Shown here piece after piece: positions 6,726 to 16,312 of a stretch of DNA of 18,912 nucleotides. A program made the position numbers and the translations under genes. Each line of letters opens with the position of its first letter. Within the stretch, counting starts at the first letter, position 1. The notes under the pieces are model-generated. The model saw nothing but the letters and a program-made list of their open reading frames with translations, did not search any database and was not told the DNA's origin. Origin of the DNA: CAYHPY01 sp964358485 (GTDB taxonomy: Bacteria > Elusimicrobiota > Elusimicrobia > UBA1565 > UBA9628); NCBI GenBank assembly GCA_964358485.1, contig CAYHPY010000073.1, positions 1 to 18,912 of the forward strand, written 5' to 3'.

Positions 6726-6750
6726 AAGGCCTCCGCAAAAAGGCCTCCGC
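6724..6750 (+). repeat. Two tandem copies of a 13-bp repeat
   Basis: AAAAGGCCTCCGC occurs at 6724-6736 and again at 6738-6750, spanning the stop codon of the Cys-repeat gene and ending just before the -35 box of the next gene. It could be a small slippage duplication or a regulatory repeat. Confidence 0.6.
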
Positions 6751-6753
6751 GTC

Positions 6754-6782
6754 TTGACTTCCTCCGTTGTCGGCGCTAACCT
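6754..6782 (+). promoter_or_regulatory. Promoter giving a predicted leaderless mRNA for the cation efflux gene
   Basis: TTGACT (6754-6759), a 17-nt spacer and TAACCT (6777-6782). The GTG start is exactly 6 nt after the -10 box. Box sequences and spacing are nearly identical to those before the ATP-grasp gene. Confidence 0.65.
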
Positions 6783-6788
6783 CTAGGG

Positions 6789-7667
6789 GTGGCCGACGCC
6801 CCGCCCTTGAATTCCTCCACGCTCATCAAGCGCTCGATGCTCCTGGCCGCGTTTTTGTGCGTCCTGAAAACCGCCGCCGGGCTTTTGACGGGGTCTTTGT
6901 CCATCCTGGCCAGCGCGTTGGATTCCCTGATGGACCTGTTCGCCTCGGCGGTCAACTTCGTCTCCTTGGCCATCGCCCGGGAGCCCGCCGACCACGACCA
7001 CCAGTACGGCCACGCCAAGGCCGAGGCCCTGGCGTCGCTGTTTCAGGGCGCCTTCATCACCCTGAGCGGAGGGGCGCTCCTGGTCGAATCCCTCCGCCGG
7101 ATCTACTCGGGCTCGAACCTGGAGTTTCATTACTGGAGCGTGGGAATCATGGTCCTCTCCACGGCCCTGAGCGCCTGGCACGGCGCGGCCCTGCGGCGGG
7201 CGGCGGCGGTGGAGGATTCCTCCATCATGTCCGCCGAAGGCGCGCACTTTTTAATGGATGTGGCGACCAATGTGGCGGTGGTCGCGGCCCTGCTCCTGGT
7301 CCGGTGGACCGGCTCCAATTACTGGGACCTGGGGCTGACCTTGGTGGTCGTGGCCTACGTTTTAAGCCTATCCCTGGGGATCATCACCAACGCCGTCCGG
7401 GAGCTCATGGACGAAGGCCTGCCCCCGGACACCCGCAAGGAGGTGGAGGCCATCATCGTCAGCCACGACCCCCGCGTGGTGGGCTTTCATGATTTTCGCT
7501 CCCGCCGGGCGGGCAACAAGCGCTACCTGGAGTTTCACATCGAAATCCGGGGCGTGAAGGAATTCGAAGTGGCGCACGACATCACGGAAAAATTGGTGGA
7601 GAAAATAAAAGAACGGATTCCGAATTCGGATGTTCTCATCCACTACGACCCCGAAGGGGCTCGATAA
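6789..7667 (+). CDS. Cation diffusion facilitator (FieF-like metal efflux)
   Basis: Inner-membrane antiporter that exports divalent metals (Zn, Fe, Co, Cd or Mn) using protons. The 292 residues show about six membrane segments from residue 15 to 205. Metal site A is formed by Asp45 and Asp49 (SALDSLMDLFAS) and by His153 and Asp157 (HFLMDVATN). HDHQYGHAKAEALASL (about 69-84) is the family signature between segments 2 and 3. A cytoplasmic C-terminal domain (about 210-290) with FHDFRSRRAG and FHIEIRGV follows the usual ferredoxin-like fold. The Asp/Asp/His/Asp site fits Zn/Fe-type transporters, but the metal cannot be stated. The GTG start lies at the predicted transcription start. No neighbouring metal regulator is visible. 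Confidence 0.92.
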   Translation: MADAPPLNSSTLIKRSMLLAAFLCVLKTAAGLLTGSLSILASALDSLMDLFASAVNFVSLAIAREPADHDHQYGHAKAEALASLFQGAFITLSGGALLVESLRRIYSGSNLEFHYWSVGIMVLSTALSAWHGAALRRAAAVEDSSIMSAEGAHFLMDVATNVAVVAALLLVRWTGSNYWDLGLTLVVVAYVLSLSLGIITNAVRELMDEGLPPDTRKEVEAIIVSHDPRVVGFHDFRSRRAGNKRYLEFHIEIRGVKEFEVAHDITEKLVEKIKERIPNSDVLIHYDPEGAR

Positions 7668-7685
7668 TCCGGCTCGGTCTTTTGC

Positions 7686-7691
7686 TATAAA
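7686..7691 (+). promoter_or_regulatory. -10 box (TATAAA) before the next secreted-protein gene
   Basis: TATAAA lies 5 nt before the GTG at 7697, again predicting a leaderless transcript. No convincing -35 lies upstream, where the stop codon of the cation efflux gene falls. Confidence 0.4.
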
Positions 7692-7696
7692 AGGGC

Positions 7697-8215
7697 GTGC
7701 CTTTTCTGCTCGCCGTCGCCGCGTCCCTCCTGTGGGGCGCCCAAGCCGTGGAACTTTCGCCGCTGTTTCCCGCCGATTGGCGCGCGGCCTTGGCCGCCGT
7801 GGAAAGCCCCGCCCCCCCTCCGGCCCGGCCCTCGGGGAGCACCCGCGTGCGGCGCTTAAATCCGATCCTTTTCGGCGACAACGAGGCCGAGTGCCAAGAG
7901 AAGACGCTTTTCATCGAGGGCCTGTCTTTCGGAGAGGTGACGTTGGTGCCCCGTTGCCGCAAGGTGCCGGTGGGCGGGGCCCAACTGCAGTGGGCCATGG
8001 ACACTTTCGCCGCTTTTGAGGAAGAGCCCGTCGCCGGCAAGACCTACCCTTTGGGCTCGGCGTCGTTTTACGAACTCTCCGCCTGCCGGGCCTACGAATC
8101 CGTGGTCAAGCGCGTCGGCAACGATTCAAGCGTGATGATGACCGCCTGCGCGCCCAAGGTCCAGCCCGATGGGGCGACCTTGGTCTATCTGGATGCGTCC
8201 CTGTCCCTAAGGTAG
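7697..8215 (+). CDS. Small secreted protein of unknown function with four cysteines
   Basis: Not recognised. The 172 residues begin at GTG with a short signal peptide (MPFLLAVAASLLWGAQA, cleavage near residue 17). A Pro/Ala-rich stretch follows (about 35-48) and then a compact domain with four cysteines at 66, 87, 130 and 151, which could form two disulfides. Motifs include LNPILFGDNEAECQEKTLF, VTLVPRCRKVPVGG and SFYELSACRAYESVV. There are no further membrane segments, so a periplasmic or secreted location is likely. It ends TAG and faces the end of lepB, with a shared hairpin in between. Like the other small exported proteins in this stretch it has a leaderless-type start. Confidence 0.7.
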   Translation: MPFLLAVAASLLWGAQAVELSPLFPADWRAALAAVESPAPPPARPSGSTRVRRLNPILFGDNEAECQEKTLFIEGLSFGEVTLVPRCRKVPVGGAQLQWAMDTFAAFEEEPVAGKTYPLGSASFYELSACRAYESVVKRVGNDSSVMMTACAPKVQPDGATLVYLDASLSLR

Positions 8216-8244
8216 GACGAACCCGGGCGCCGCTTCCCGGCCCA

Positions 8245-8268
8245 TCGACTGTGTTCAAACACAGTTGA
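8245..8268. terminator. Hairpin between convergent genes
   Basis: TCGACTGTGTT (8245-8255) pairs with AACACAGTTGA (8258-8268), with one G-U pair and a tiny loop. It sits between the plus-strand secreted-protein gene and the end of the minus-strand operon, so it may serve both directions. No T-tract follows on either strand, so it is weak as an intrinsic terminator. Confidence 0.4.
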
Positions 8269-8271
8269 AAA

Positions 8272-9273
8272 TCATCGGACCGCGCCCATGCGCGACGGCG
8301 GCCAATAGATGAACCACGCCTTGCCCTTTAGGTAGCGCTGTTCGACGGGGCCCCAATAGCGCGAATCGCAGGATTGGTCGCGGTTGTCCCCCATGACCAT
8401 ATAGGTTCCGGGCGGCACCGTCACCGGGCCGAACTGGTCGCGCAGGATATCCTGGAGCCGGCTGTCCAGGGCGTGGGTCTGCCAGAGGTCCTGGTAACTC
8501 GCGGCATCGAGGGCCTTGGCCTCCAACGACAGGGGCTGGCGGTACATGTCGGTGAACTGGGCGTAAGGCTCCTGGCCCGCCGGCTCGCCATCGCGGAAAA
8601 GCTGGCCGTTTTTAACCTGGAGCTTGTCCCCCGGGAGGCCGACCACGCGCTTGATGAAATCCTTGCCGTACTGGATCGAGCCGCAGTGCAGCTCCTTGGG
8701 GTCGTCGGAGGGAAAGCGGAACACGACGATGTCCCCCCGCTCGACCGGCCGAAAGGCCAGCAGGCGCTTGCCCGTGAAAGGCACGCGGACCCCGTAGATG
8801 AACTTATTGACGAAGAGATGGTCCCCGATGAGCAAGGTGTTCTTCATGGAGCCCGACGGGATCTTGAAGGCCTGGACGACGAAATACATGAGCAGGGAGG
8901 CCAGAAGGACCGCCGAGAAAACCGTCTCGGCCCACTCCCAATCCTCGGAGAGGCAGTGCTTGCGTTTCTCCGCCGAGGAGCCGGCCCGGTAGGCCGTGAA
9001 AAAGCCCCACGCCCCCGCGGCCAAGGCCACGGCCAGGGAGGGATAAAGCTCCCCCGCCGAGAACGCGTTGGCGGCCACCGAGATCCACTTGCCCCGGCTT
9101 TCCATGGACATCATGACCACCAGCGCCACCGAGAAGCCCGCCAGGCCCGTGAAGGCCCCGTGCCACAGGCCCGACTTCAGGGCGGTGTTGACGGCGCCGC
9201 TCTCTTTCCATTTTCCCGAGAGCCACCAGTAGGCGCCCATCGCGATCCCGATCCAAAATAATCTTTCTTCCAT
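8272..9273 (-). CDS. lepB: Signal peptidase I with extra N-terminal membrane segments
   Basis: Membrane endopeptidase that removes signal peptides from exported proteins on the outer face of the inner membrane. The Ser/Lys dyad is Ser142 in KIPSGSMKNTLLIGDHLFVNK and Lys208 in DFIKRVVGLPGD. The C-terminal box MGDNRDQSCDSRYWGPV (about residues 293-309) is also present. Before the catalytic part lie about 135 residues with hydrophobic stretches (roughly 4-20, 38-54, 78-95 and 117-137), more than the one or two anchors usual for the family. An insertion between Lys208 and the last box carries DLWQTHALDSRLQDIL. It is the last gene of the operon. Its ATG lies 9 nt past the TGA that would end full-length lepA, consistent with coupling to lepA. 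Confidence 0.95.
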   Translation of the reverse strand: MEERLFWIGIAMGAYWWLSGKWKESGAVNTALKSGLWHGAFTGLAGFSVALVVMMSMESRGKWISVAANAFSAGELYPSLAVALAAGAWGFFTAYRAGSSAEKRKHCLSEDWEWAETVFSAVLLASLLMYFVVQAFKIPSGSMKNTLLIGDHLFVNKFIYGVRVPFTGKRLLAFRPVERGDIVVFRFPSDDPKELHCGSIQYGKDFIKRVVGLPGDKLQVKNGQLFRDGEPAGQEPYAQFTDMYRQPLSLEAKALDAASYQDLWQTHALDSRLQDILRDQFGPVTVPPGTYMVMGDNRDQSCDSRYWGPVEQRYLKGKAWFIYWPPSRMGAVR

Positions 9274-9282
9274 GGGAAACGG

Positions 9283-9375
9283 TCAGCCGCCGCCCTCCTC
9301 TCCGATCTTGAGGGCCGCGAGGAAGGCTTCCTTGGGAACCTCCACCGAGCCCAGCATCTTGGCCTTCTTCTTGCC
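9283..9375 (-). other. lepA: Detached C-terminal codons of lepA after a premature TAA
   Basis: Directly after the TAA at 9378-9376, the same frame continues for 30 codons: GKKKAKMLGSVEVPKEAF..., then TGA at 9285-9283. This matches the normal LepA C-terminus, typically [22 protein letters not shown], where the TAA stands in place of the Glu codon. GAA to TAA is a single change. Confidence 0.85.
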
Positions 9376-11090
<1,715 letters not shown>

Positions 11091-11094
<4 letters not shown>

Positions 11095-12815
11095 TCCGAC
11101 GGAGTCTCCAGGAGGCGCTTGATCTCATCGGAGTCCGAGCAGGCCAAAGACTGGCCCACCAGCTTCGAGAGGTTGGAGTAGCGCAGGCTCCGGAGGGTCT
11201 GCTTGATGCGCAGGTACATCCGGGGCGTCACCGAGAGAGAATCCACCCCCATGCCGATGAGCAGGGGCGCCGCGTGGGGGTCGGAGGCCATCTCGCCGCA
11301 GACCGAAACCCACTTTCCCTTCTTTCTCGCCGTCTGCACGACCATGTCGAGCAGGCGCACGACCGCCGGATGAAAAGGATCGTAAAGATGCGACACGTGC
11401 TCGTTGATCCGGTCGACCGCGAGCGTATACTGGATCAGGTCGTTGGTCCCGATCGAGATGAAGTCCAACAGCGGCAGGAAATTGTCGAGCATGAGCGCGG
11501 CGGAAGGGATTTCCACCATGATCCCCAACTCGACCTTCTTGGGCGGCTCGACCCCTTCGGCCGCGAGCTCGGTTTGGGCCAGGTTGAGCAGGCGCCGGAC
11601 GCTGTGGATTTCCCCGATCGTGGACACCATGGGGATCAAAATCCGGCAATGATGGCGGCTGGAGGCCTTCAGGATGGCCCGCAACTGGGATTTGAACAGA
11701 TCCAGATGCCGCATGAAGAGCCGCACGCCCCGCAGGCCCATGAAGGGGTTGGTCTCGTTCTTGGGGCCCTCGATTCCCAACTGGGAGAGCCGGTCGCCGC
11801 CGATGTCGGCGGTGCGGATCACCACGGGGCGGGGATCGAGCGCCTTGATCGCGGCGGAGTAGGCCTTGACCTGCTCCTCTTCCGTGGGCGGGGAGGTTCG
11901 ATTCAGGAAGAGCGACTCCGTCCGGAAAAGGCCGATCCCGTCGGTCTGCAGGGCGACGATGGCCTTGAGTTCGTCGGGGGCGTCGAGGTTGGCGTCGAGG
12001 TGGAAGGATTTGCCGTCCAAGGTCACCGAGGGCAATCCCTTGAAATGCCCGAGGGCCTTCTCGTCTTCGATGGATTTGAGCTGCATCTTCTGGTATTTGG
12101 CGAGAGTCTCGGCCCCGGGATTGATGATCACCATCCCCTGCTCCCCGTCCAGGATCACCATGTCCCCGATCTTGACCCGGTGGCTCACGTCGGAGAGGCC
12201 CACGACCGCCGGAATCTCCAGGGTCTGGGCGAGGATCGCGGTGTGGCTGGTCTTGCCGCCCAGGTCGGTGGCAAATCCCAGAATCCGGCTTTCGGAAAGA
12301 CCGAAGGTGTCCGAGGGCAGGAGGTTGCGCGCGATCAGGACGCAGGGATGGTCGATTTCGGCCAGGGAGCGCTTGGTCTGCTTGAGCAGATGCTGGAGCA
12401 GGCGCTTGCCGACGTCGAAGAGATCGTGCCGCCGCTCGCGGAAAAACTCGTCCTCCATCTTCTCGAATTGCTGGTTGACGGCCTCCAGCGCCTCGGACAG
12501 GGCGAACTCGGCGTTGACCCGTTCCTTCAGGATCCGCTGGGGGACGTCGTGGGTGATGAGGGCGTCCCGGAGGATGAAGCGATGGGCGTCGATCAGGCGG
12601 GCGTGTTTTTTGCCGAGAACCTTGAGGACCTTGGCTTCGGCGGCGTCCAAATCGCGGTGGGTCGCCTTCTGGGCCGCCTTGAAGCGCTTGACCTCGGCCT
12701 TCAGGGTCTCGGCCGGCAGTTCGACCCGGTTGACCACGATTTCCTCGTCCTCGAGGATATAGGCCTTCCCGATGGAGATTCCCGGGCTGGCCGGGATGCC
12801 CTTGATGACGATCAT
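11091..12815 (-). CDS. ptsI: PTS enzyme I (phosphoenolpyruvate-protein phosphotransferase)
   Basis: Cytoplasmic enzyme that takes phosphate from phosphoenolpyruvate and passes it to HPr. The 574 residues are the standard length and carry all expected marks: GIPASPGISIGKAYIL at the N-terminus, the phosphorylated His191 in GGKTSHTAILA, the PEP-binding barrel segments FRTESLFL, NPFMGLRGVR and MVEIPSAAL, and the catalytic Cys506 in VCGEMASDP. The start ATG overlaps the HPr stop by ATGA, and its stop overlaps the lepA start by ATGA, so expression is probably translationally coupled in both directions. Nothing suggests damage. Confidence 0.97.
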
Positions 12816-13102
12816 CGCTTGGCGCGCGGAGGGTCTTCCTCTTCGCCGAACCCGCGCTCGAAGAGGTTCACCATCGCGGCGATGGCCTCGGCCTCGTCCG
12901 GACCCGCGGCCGTGACCTTGAGCTTGACGCCGTTGGCGGCCTCCAACATCATCAGTCCCATGACGCTCTTGCCGTTGATTTCAAATCCGTCCTTGGAAAC
13001 CTTTATCACGCTTTTGAAACGACTCGCTTCCTGAACAAACAGCGCCGCCGGCCTGGCGTGCAGGCCGAGCTTGAGCCTGATCGTCAAGAAGGTCTCTTTC
13101 AC
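12812..13102 (-). CDS. ptsH: Phosphocarrier protein HPr
   Basis: Small phosphocarrier between enzyme I and the IIA domain. I chose GTG 13102 because it forms a GTGA overlap with the IID stop and puts the key residues on the classic numbering: His15 in GLHARPAALF and Ser46 in INGKSVMGLMML. An ATG at 13111 would add three residues. At 96 residues it is slightly longer than usual owing to an acidic/basic tail (GFGEEEDPPRAKR). Ser46 is the HPr-kinase site, and hprK is in the same operon, so regulatory phosphorylation is likely. Confidence 0.95.
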   Translation of the reverse strand: MKETFLTIRLKLGLHARPAALFVQEASRFKSVIKVSKDGFEINGKSVMGLMMLEAANGVKLKVTAAGPDEAEAIAAMVNLFERGFGEEEDPPRAKR

Positions 13103-13878
13103 CCGATCCATCCAACCTGGGCGGCCGCCGTGGCCCCCAAAACCATCGCTCCATAAAGCGTCCAAGCCGGGAAACCTTTGGCTTTCCCGGCAAAAAACGC
13201 CGCGGCCGCCCCGGCGGTCAAAACCCCCCCGAGGCGCCGATTTTCGACGGGATAGAATAGCATTATCGAAGCGCAACCCATAGCCAGGACAAACCCGGCC
13301 CGGCGCGCCCGGACGATCCAGCCCTGCCAGGGAAAGCGCGCCAATTCCAGGGCCAGGCTTTCTCCCCCCCGGTAGCCGATCCCCAGGCCCGCCCAACGGG
13401 CCCACAGGGCGGGGCCGTTGAAAGCCGCCAAGGCGGCGGCCGCTCCCGCCGACCAGGCCGCGCCGGGCGCCAGGCCCGCGCGCTCCAGGGCCAGCCCCGC
13501 CAGCGCCCCCAAGGCCGCCGCGCCCGGGCGCAGGGTCCCCCAGAACAGGGCGTCGCCGATGGCCGCCAGGGAACGGCTCACGGCGTCCTTGAGCCGGACG
13601 GCCTTGGGATCGGCGCCGCGGCCCTCGGCCTCCAGCCGGCAAACCATTCCGATGGCAAATCCCCCCATATGGGCCTGGGTGTTGAAATGGCCCAGGTGGC
13701 GGAGCAGAAGTTCCCGGCGGGCCTGCGGGGAAAGCGCGCGGCCTTCGGCCCAACGGCGGGCGGCCAGCGCCAGGCCCAGCCCCTGCATGCGCTCAAAGCT
13801 CCAACACGCCTGCAAAAGGAAAGAGTCCAGAAAGAGCCCCCTTTTCAAGGCGGGGTCCAGGTCGGGGACCGCTTTCAT
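13099..13878 (-). CDS. PTS mannose-family IID permease component
   Basis: Membrane component that forms the sugar channel with IIC. The 259 residues begin MKAVPDLDPALKRGLFL. Family marks are QACWSFERMQGLGLALA (about residues 23-39) and HLGHFNTQAHMGGFAIGMV (about 62-80), matching the usual ERMQGLG and HLxFFNTxP motifs. DAVSRSLAAIGDALFWGTLRP follows, then Ala-rich membrane segments. The start at 13878 overlaps the IIC stop as ATGA; an ATG at 13890 would add four residues. It is somewhat shorter than most IID proteins (about 270-290). The sugar specificity cannot be read from sequence; mannose-type systems handle hexoses and amino sugars, and in some lineages may serve signalling more than uptake. 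Confidence 0.85.
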   Translation of the reverse strand: MKAVPDLDPALKRGLFLDSFLLQACWSFERMQGLGLALAARRWAEGRALSPQARRELLLRHLGHFNTQAHMGGFAIGMVCRLEAEGRGADPKAVRLKDAVSRSLAAIGDALFWGTLRPGAAALGALAGLALERAGLAPGAAWSAGAAAALAAFNGPALWARWAGLGIGYRGGESLALELARFPWQGWIVRARRAGFVLAMGCASIMLFYPVENRRLGGVLTAGAAAAFFAGKAKGFPAWTLYGAMVLGATAAAQVGWIG

Positions 13879-14486
13879 CGCCGCGGCCATAACGCGCGGG
13901 CCAGGACCGCGGCCCCCAAAAGCGGCGCCGCCGCCAGGCCCGCCTCCAGGCCCAAGCGCGGAGCCGGGGCCAGGACGCTCCAGAGCCAAGACAAGCCGGG
14001 CCTCATGGCAAAGGTCGTCGCGCCCAAAAACAGGAAGGCGGTGGCGGCCTCCGCCGCGCAGGACAGACCCGCGGCCGGGCCCAAGCCGGGGTCCGCGCCG
14101 CCCCGGACGCGTTCCTCGCAAATGCCGGCAAGGCCGGCCCGCTTGCGGCGCAGAAAAATCTCAACCGGCCGGTAGGCCCAGCCGGCCAGAAGCCCGGCGG
14201 GGACCGCCAGCGCCGGGGGCGCGCCGCCCCCGGCGCTCCAGAGGATGGCGCTTGCGCAGGCGATGGCCCCGTTGGGCGGGACCTCCGAGCCGACGGGGAT
14301 GCGCTCCAAAGTCAACAACTCACAGATCAGCCCCGCCGCCGCGGCCGCAGCGGGCTCTCCCGTGAGCGCGCCCAAAACCGCCGCCACGACCAGGGGGCGC
14401 CCGAGCAGAAATTGACCGACCAAGGTCGAGTCCAGCGCGAGCAGGGCCGTCGCGGCGGCCCCAAGGACGGCGGTCGAGGCCTCCAC
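13875..14486 (-). CDS. PTS mannose-family IIC permease component
   Basis: Membrane partner of IID in the sugar translocation channel. The 203 residues are very hydrophobic with at least five to six membrane segments. The family core is GALTGEPAAAAAAGLICELL followed by RIPVGSEVPPNGAIA (about residues 38-75), equivalent to the usual GALLELLWLGLLPVGA-x-PP region. It starts at GTG 14486, five bases after the IIB stop, and ends in ATGA overlap with IID. It is short for the family (usually about 230-270), and the central loop is Gly/Pro/Arg-rich. It may be a minimal or degenerate transporter. Confidence 0.8.
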   Translation of the reverse strand: MEASTAVLGAAATALLALDSTLVGQFLLGRPLVVAAVLGALTGEPAAAAAAGLICELLTLERIPVGSEVPPNGAIACASAILWSAGGGAPPALAVPAGLLAGWAYRPVEIFLRRKRAGLAGICEERVRGGADPGLGPAAGLSCAAEAATAFLFLGATTFAMRPGLSWLWSVLAPAPRLGLEAGLAAAPLLGAAVLARALWPRR

Positions 14487-14491
14487 CGGGG

Positions 14492-14974
14492 CTACTTGCC
14501 GCCCAGCAGGCCCAGGATGTCGACGGCCTTGTCCGAGGGAACGGCCCGGCCCTCCAATTCGACGCCGAATTCTCCGATGCGGCGCAGGGCCCGCCGGTCC
14601 TCGGCTCCCAGAAAAATCGCCTTGCCCAATTGGACTCGGCCCGCCGTGTAATGCAGGCCCCCGACGTTGACGGCCTTGAGCTTGACCCCGGCCTCGAGCA
14701 GGCCCAGGATTTCCGCCGGTCCCGGAGCCAGGACCAGGAGGCGGCGGGCCTCCGCATCGGCTCCGGCCAGCCGCGCCGCCGCGGCGGCGACCTTGAGGAC
14801 GCTCAGGACGACCTTCTCGGGCAGGGCGATGCGCATCAAAACCGCCTGCGTGGGATCATCGGCGGATTCGTCCGAAACGACCACCACCTCCTCGGCCTTG
14901 GTGTGGGGAATCCACCCCTCCACCACCTGGCCGTGGATGAGGCGGTCGTCGATGCGCGCCAGGGTGATCGGCAT
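14492..14974 (-). CDS. PTS mannose-family IIB component
   Basis: Cytoplasmic phosphotransfer domain that passes phosphate from IIA to the sugar. From ATG 14974 it is 160 residues, the usual size, starting MPITLARIDDRLIHGQVVEGW. His14 in RLIHGQV is the phosphorylated residue. I chose this start because it shares the TGATG junction with the IIA stop and gives the typical family N-terminus; the in-frame codon at 15016 would add 14 unrelated residues. The end SDKAVDILGLLGGK matches the family end. It ends with TAG, showing that TAG is an ordinary stop in this genome. Confidence 0.92.
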   Translation of the reverse strand: MPITLARIDDRLIHGQVVEGWIPHTKAEEVVVVSDESADDPTQAVLMRIALPEKVVLSVLKVAAAAARLAGADAEARRLLVLAPGPAEILGLLEAGVKLKAVNVGGLHYTAGRVQLGKAIFLGAEDRRALRRIGEFGVELEGRAVPSDKAVDILGLLGGK

Positions 14975-15390
14975 CAGGCCTTCACCTTGGACTCCACCAG
15001 CCGCCGGATGTCGCAAATGGAGCCCTGCCCGTCCCGGAGAACCTTCGCCGTGAGATTTTCCAGGGTGTAGTATTCGCGGTGGCTGAAGGCGCTGACCAGC
15101 ATGTAGAGGTTGACCCCGCTGACGAGTTCCACCTTCGGCCTATCGGAGACGGCGGGGAAGGCGATGTTGACCGGAGTTCCGGCGGGCATGTCGGTAAAGA
15201 TGATGAGGCCGTCGGCGCCGGAAAGCTCCTTGACCAGTTTTTTAAGGCGCTCCCGGAGCTCCCCGATCCCGAGCCGGGCGGAGACCGAAAGGACCCTCAC
15301 CCCGTCTTTTTGCCGGCCCACGATGGATTCGGCGGCCTCCACCAGATAGGCCCCGAACTCCCCATGGGTGACGATGACGAAATTGATCAC
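14974..15390 (-). CDS. PTS mannose-family IIA component
   Basis: Cytoplasmic domain that takes phosphate from HPr and gives it to IIB. The 138 residues begin MINFVIVTHGEFGAYLVEAA; His9 is the phosphorylation site. Asp67 lies in FTDMPAGTPVNIA, where the family usually has TDMFGGTP, so the loop has Pro-Ala in place of Phe-Gly. It starts with GTG. A TATAAT box lies 8 nt before the start codon, so it may also have its own promoter inside the operon. The 49-nt gap after rapZ, with a hairpin, is the widest in the operon. Confidence 0.92.
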   Translation of the reverse strand: MINFVIVTHGEFGAYLVEAAESIVGRQKDGVRVLSVSARLGIGELRERLKKLVKELSGADGLIIFTDMPAGTPVNIAFPAVSDRPKVELVSGVNLYMLVSAFSHREYYTLENLTAKVLRDGQGSICDIRRLVESKVKA

Positions 15391-15398
15391 GGCGCCTT

Positions 15399-15404
15399 AT
15401 TATA
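15399..15404 (-). promoter_or_regulatory. Possible internal -10 box before the IIA gene
   Basis: TATAAT on the minus strand lies 8 nt before the GTG start at 15390, so a transcript from here would be nearly leaderless. The sequence 17 nt further up (GAGCGG) is not a good -35, so confidence is limited. Confidence 0.35.
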
Positions 15405-15416
15405 GAAGATTCGGCC

Positions 15417-15439
15417 CCCGGCCGCTCGGGCGGGCCGGG
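15417..15439 (-). terminator. GC-rich hairpin just after rapZ
   Basis: Seven-bp stem CCCGGCC/GGCCGGG with a 9-nt loop, directly after the rapZ stop codon and before the internal TATAAT. There is no T-tract. It may partly attenuate transcription between the regulatory genes and the PTS genes. Confidence 0.35.
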
Positions 15440-16312
15440 TCAGGCGGGAGGATGCGACAGGTCCCGATGAAACTCCTGGATCGGGTGTCCGGCGGCCTTG
15501 AGCTTTTGGGCCAGGTAGCGGGTCACGAAGACGCTGCGATGGCGCCCCCCGGTGCAGCCGACGGCGATGGTGAGGTAGGATTTTCCCTCGCGCACGTAGT
15601 GGGGCAGAAGCCCCTTGATCAGGCGCAGATAATCCCGAACGAAAGTCCGCGCGAACGGGTCCTTGAGGATGTGCCGCTGGACCCCGAGGTCCAGGCCCGT
15701 GCGCCGCCGCCAGCGGGCGATGTAGTTCGGGTTGGGCAAAAACCTCACGTCCATGACGATGTCGGCGTCGATCGGCACGCCGTATTTGTACCCGAAGGAG
15801 ATGACGGTCAGCGTCATCTCGCGGGTGCCGGTCAGCTCCAGGGTCTCCGAAATCTTTTCCTTGAGCTCCCCGAGCGTCAGGTTCGAGGTGTCGAGGACCT
15901 TGTCGGCGATTTCCTTGATGGGGAGCAGACGCCGGCGCTCCTCGGCGACGGCATCGCTCACCTTCATCCCGAGCGGGTGGCGGTGCCGCGTCTCCGAGAA
16001 CCGCTGGATGACGCAGGAATCGGTGGCGTCCAAAAATAGAATCCGGTGGTCCACCCCGCGGGCCTTGAGCCGGCGAAGCGTTTGAGGCAGGCCGTCGAGC
16101 CAGGCTCCCTCGCGGATGTCCATCCCCATGGCGACGCGCCGCAGGTGCGGGGATTTGACCAACAGATCGGCGAATTGGTCCAGCAGGGCGGTGGGTAGAT
16201 TGTCGACGCAATAAAAGCCCAGGTCCTCGAAGGCTTTGAGCGCCTGGCTTTTCCCGGCGCCCGAGATGCCGGTGATGATGAAAACCCGGCGATCTTCCTT
16301 CTTCTTTTTCAC
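15440..16312 (-). CDS. rapZ: RapZ-type nucleotide-binding protein (YvcJ family)
   Basis: P-loop protein. In Enterobacteria it binds glucosamine-6-phosphate and directs RNase E to the GlmZ small RNA; elsewhere (YvcJ) it is a GTPase/ATPase with a less clear role. The 290 residues have Walker A GISGAGKS (15-22), the family motif FEDLGFYCVDNLP (28-40), ILFLDATDSCVIQRFSETRHRHP (about 90-112) and the C-terminal domain with FLPNPNYI and AVGCTGGRHRSV. It starts at GTG 16312 with a GTGA overlap with the hprK stop, so it is strongly coupled to hprK. It is intact and of standard length. Confidence 0.95.
   Translation of the reverse strand: MKKKKEDRRVFIITGISGAGKSQALKAFEDLGFYCVDNLPTALLDQFADLLVKSPHLRRVAMGMDIREGAWLDGLPQTLRRLKARGVDHRILFLDATDSCVIQRFSETRHRHPLGMKVSDAVAEERRRLLPIKEIADKVLDTSNLTLGELKEKISETLELTGTREMTLTVISFGYKYGVPIDADIVMDVRFLPNPNYIARWRRRTGLDLGVQRHILKDPFARTFVRDYLRLIKGLLPHYVREGKSYLTIAVGCTGGRHRSVFVTRYLAQKLKAAGHPIQEFHRDLSHPPA

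Noticed and set aside
11274..13034. A 586-codon plus-strand open frame opposite ptsI
   Set aside because: Repetitive Gly/Val/Asp-rich translation with no recognisable motif, lying entirely opposite well-conserved ptsI and HPr.
12812..13753. A 313-residue frame that would extend HPr far upstream
   Set aside because: Only the last 96 residues are HPr; the rest is out-of-frame IID sequence. The GTG at 13102 gives canonical His15 and Ser46.
13099..14121. A 340-residue version of IID beginning inside IIC
   Set aside because: The first 81 residues are out-of-frame IIC sequence; the ATGA junction at 13878 is the natural start.
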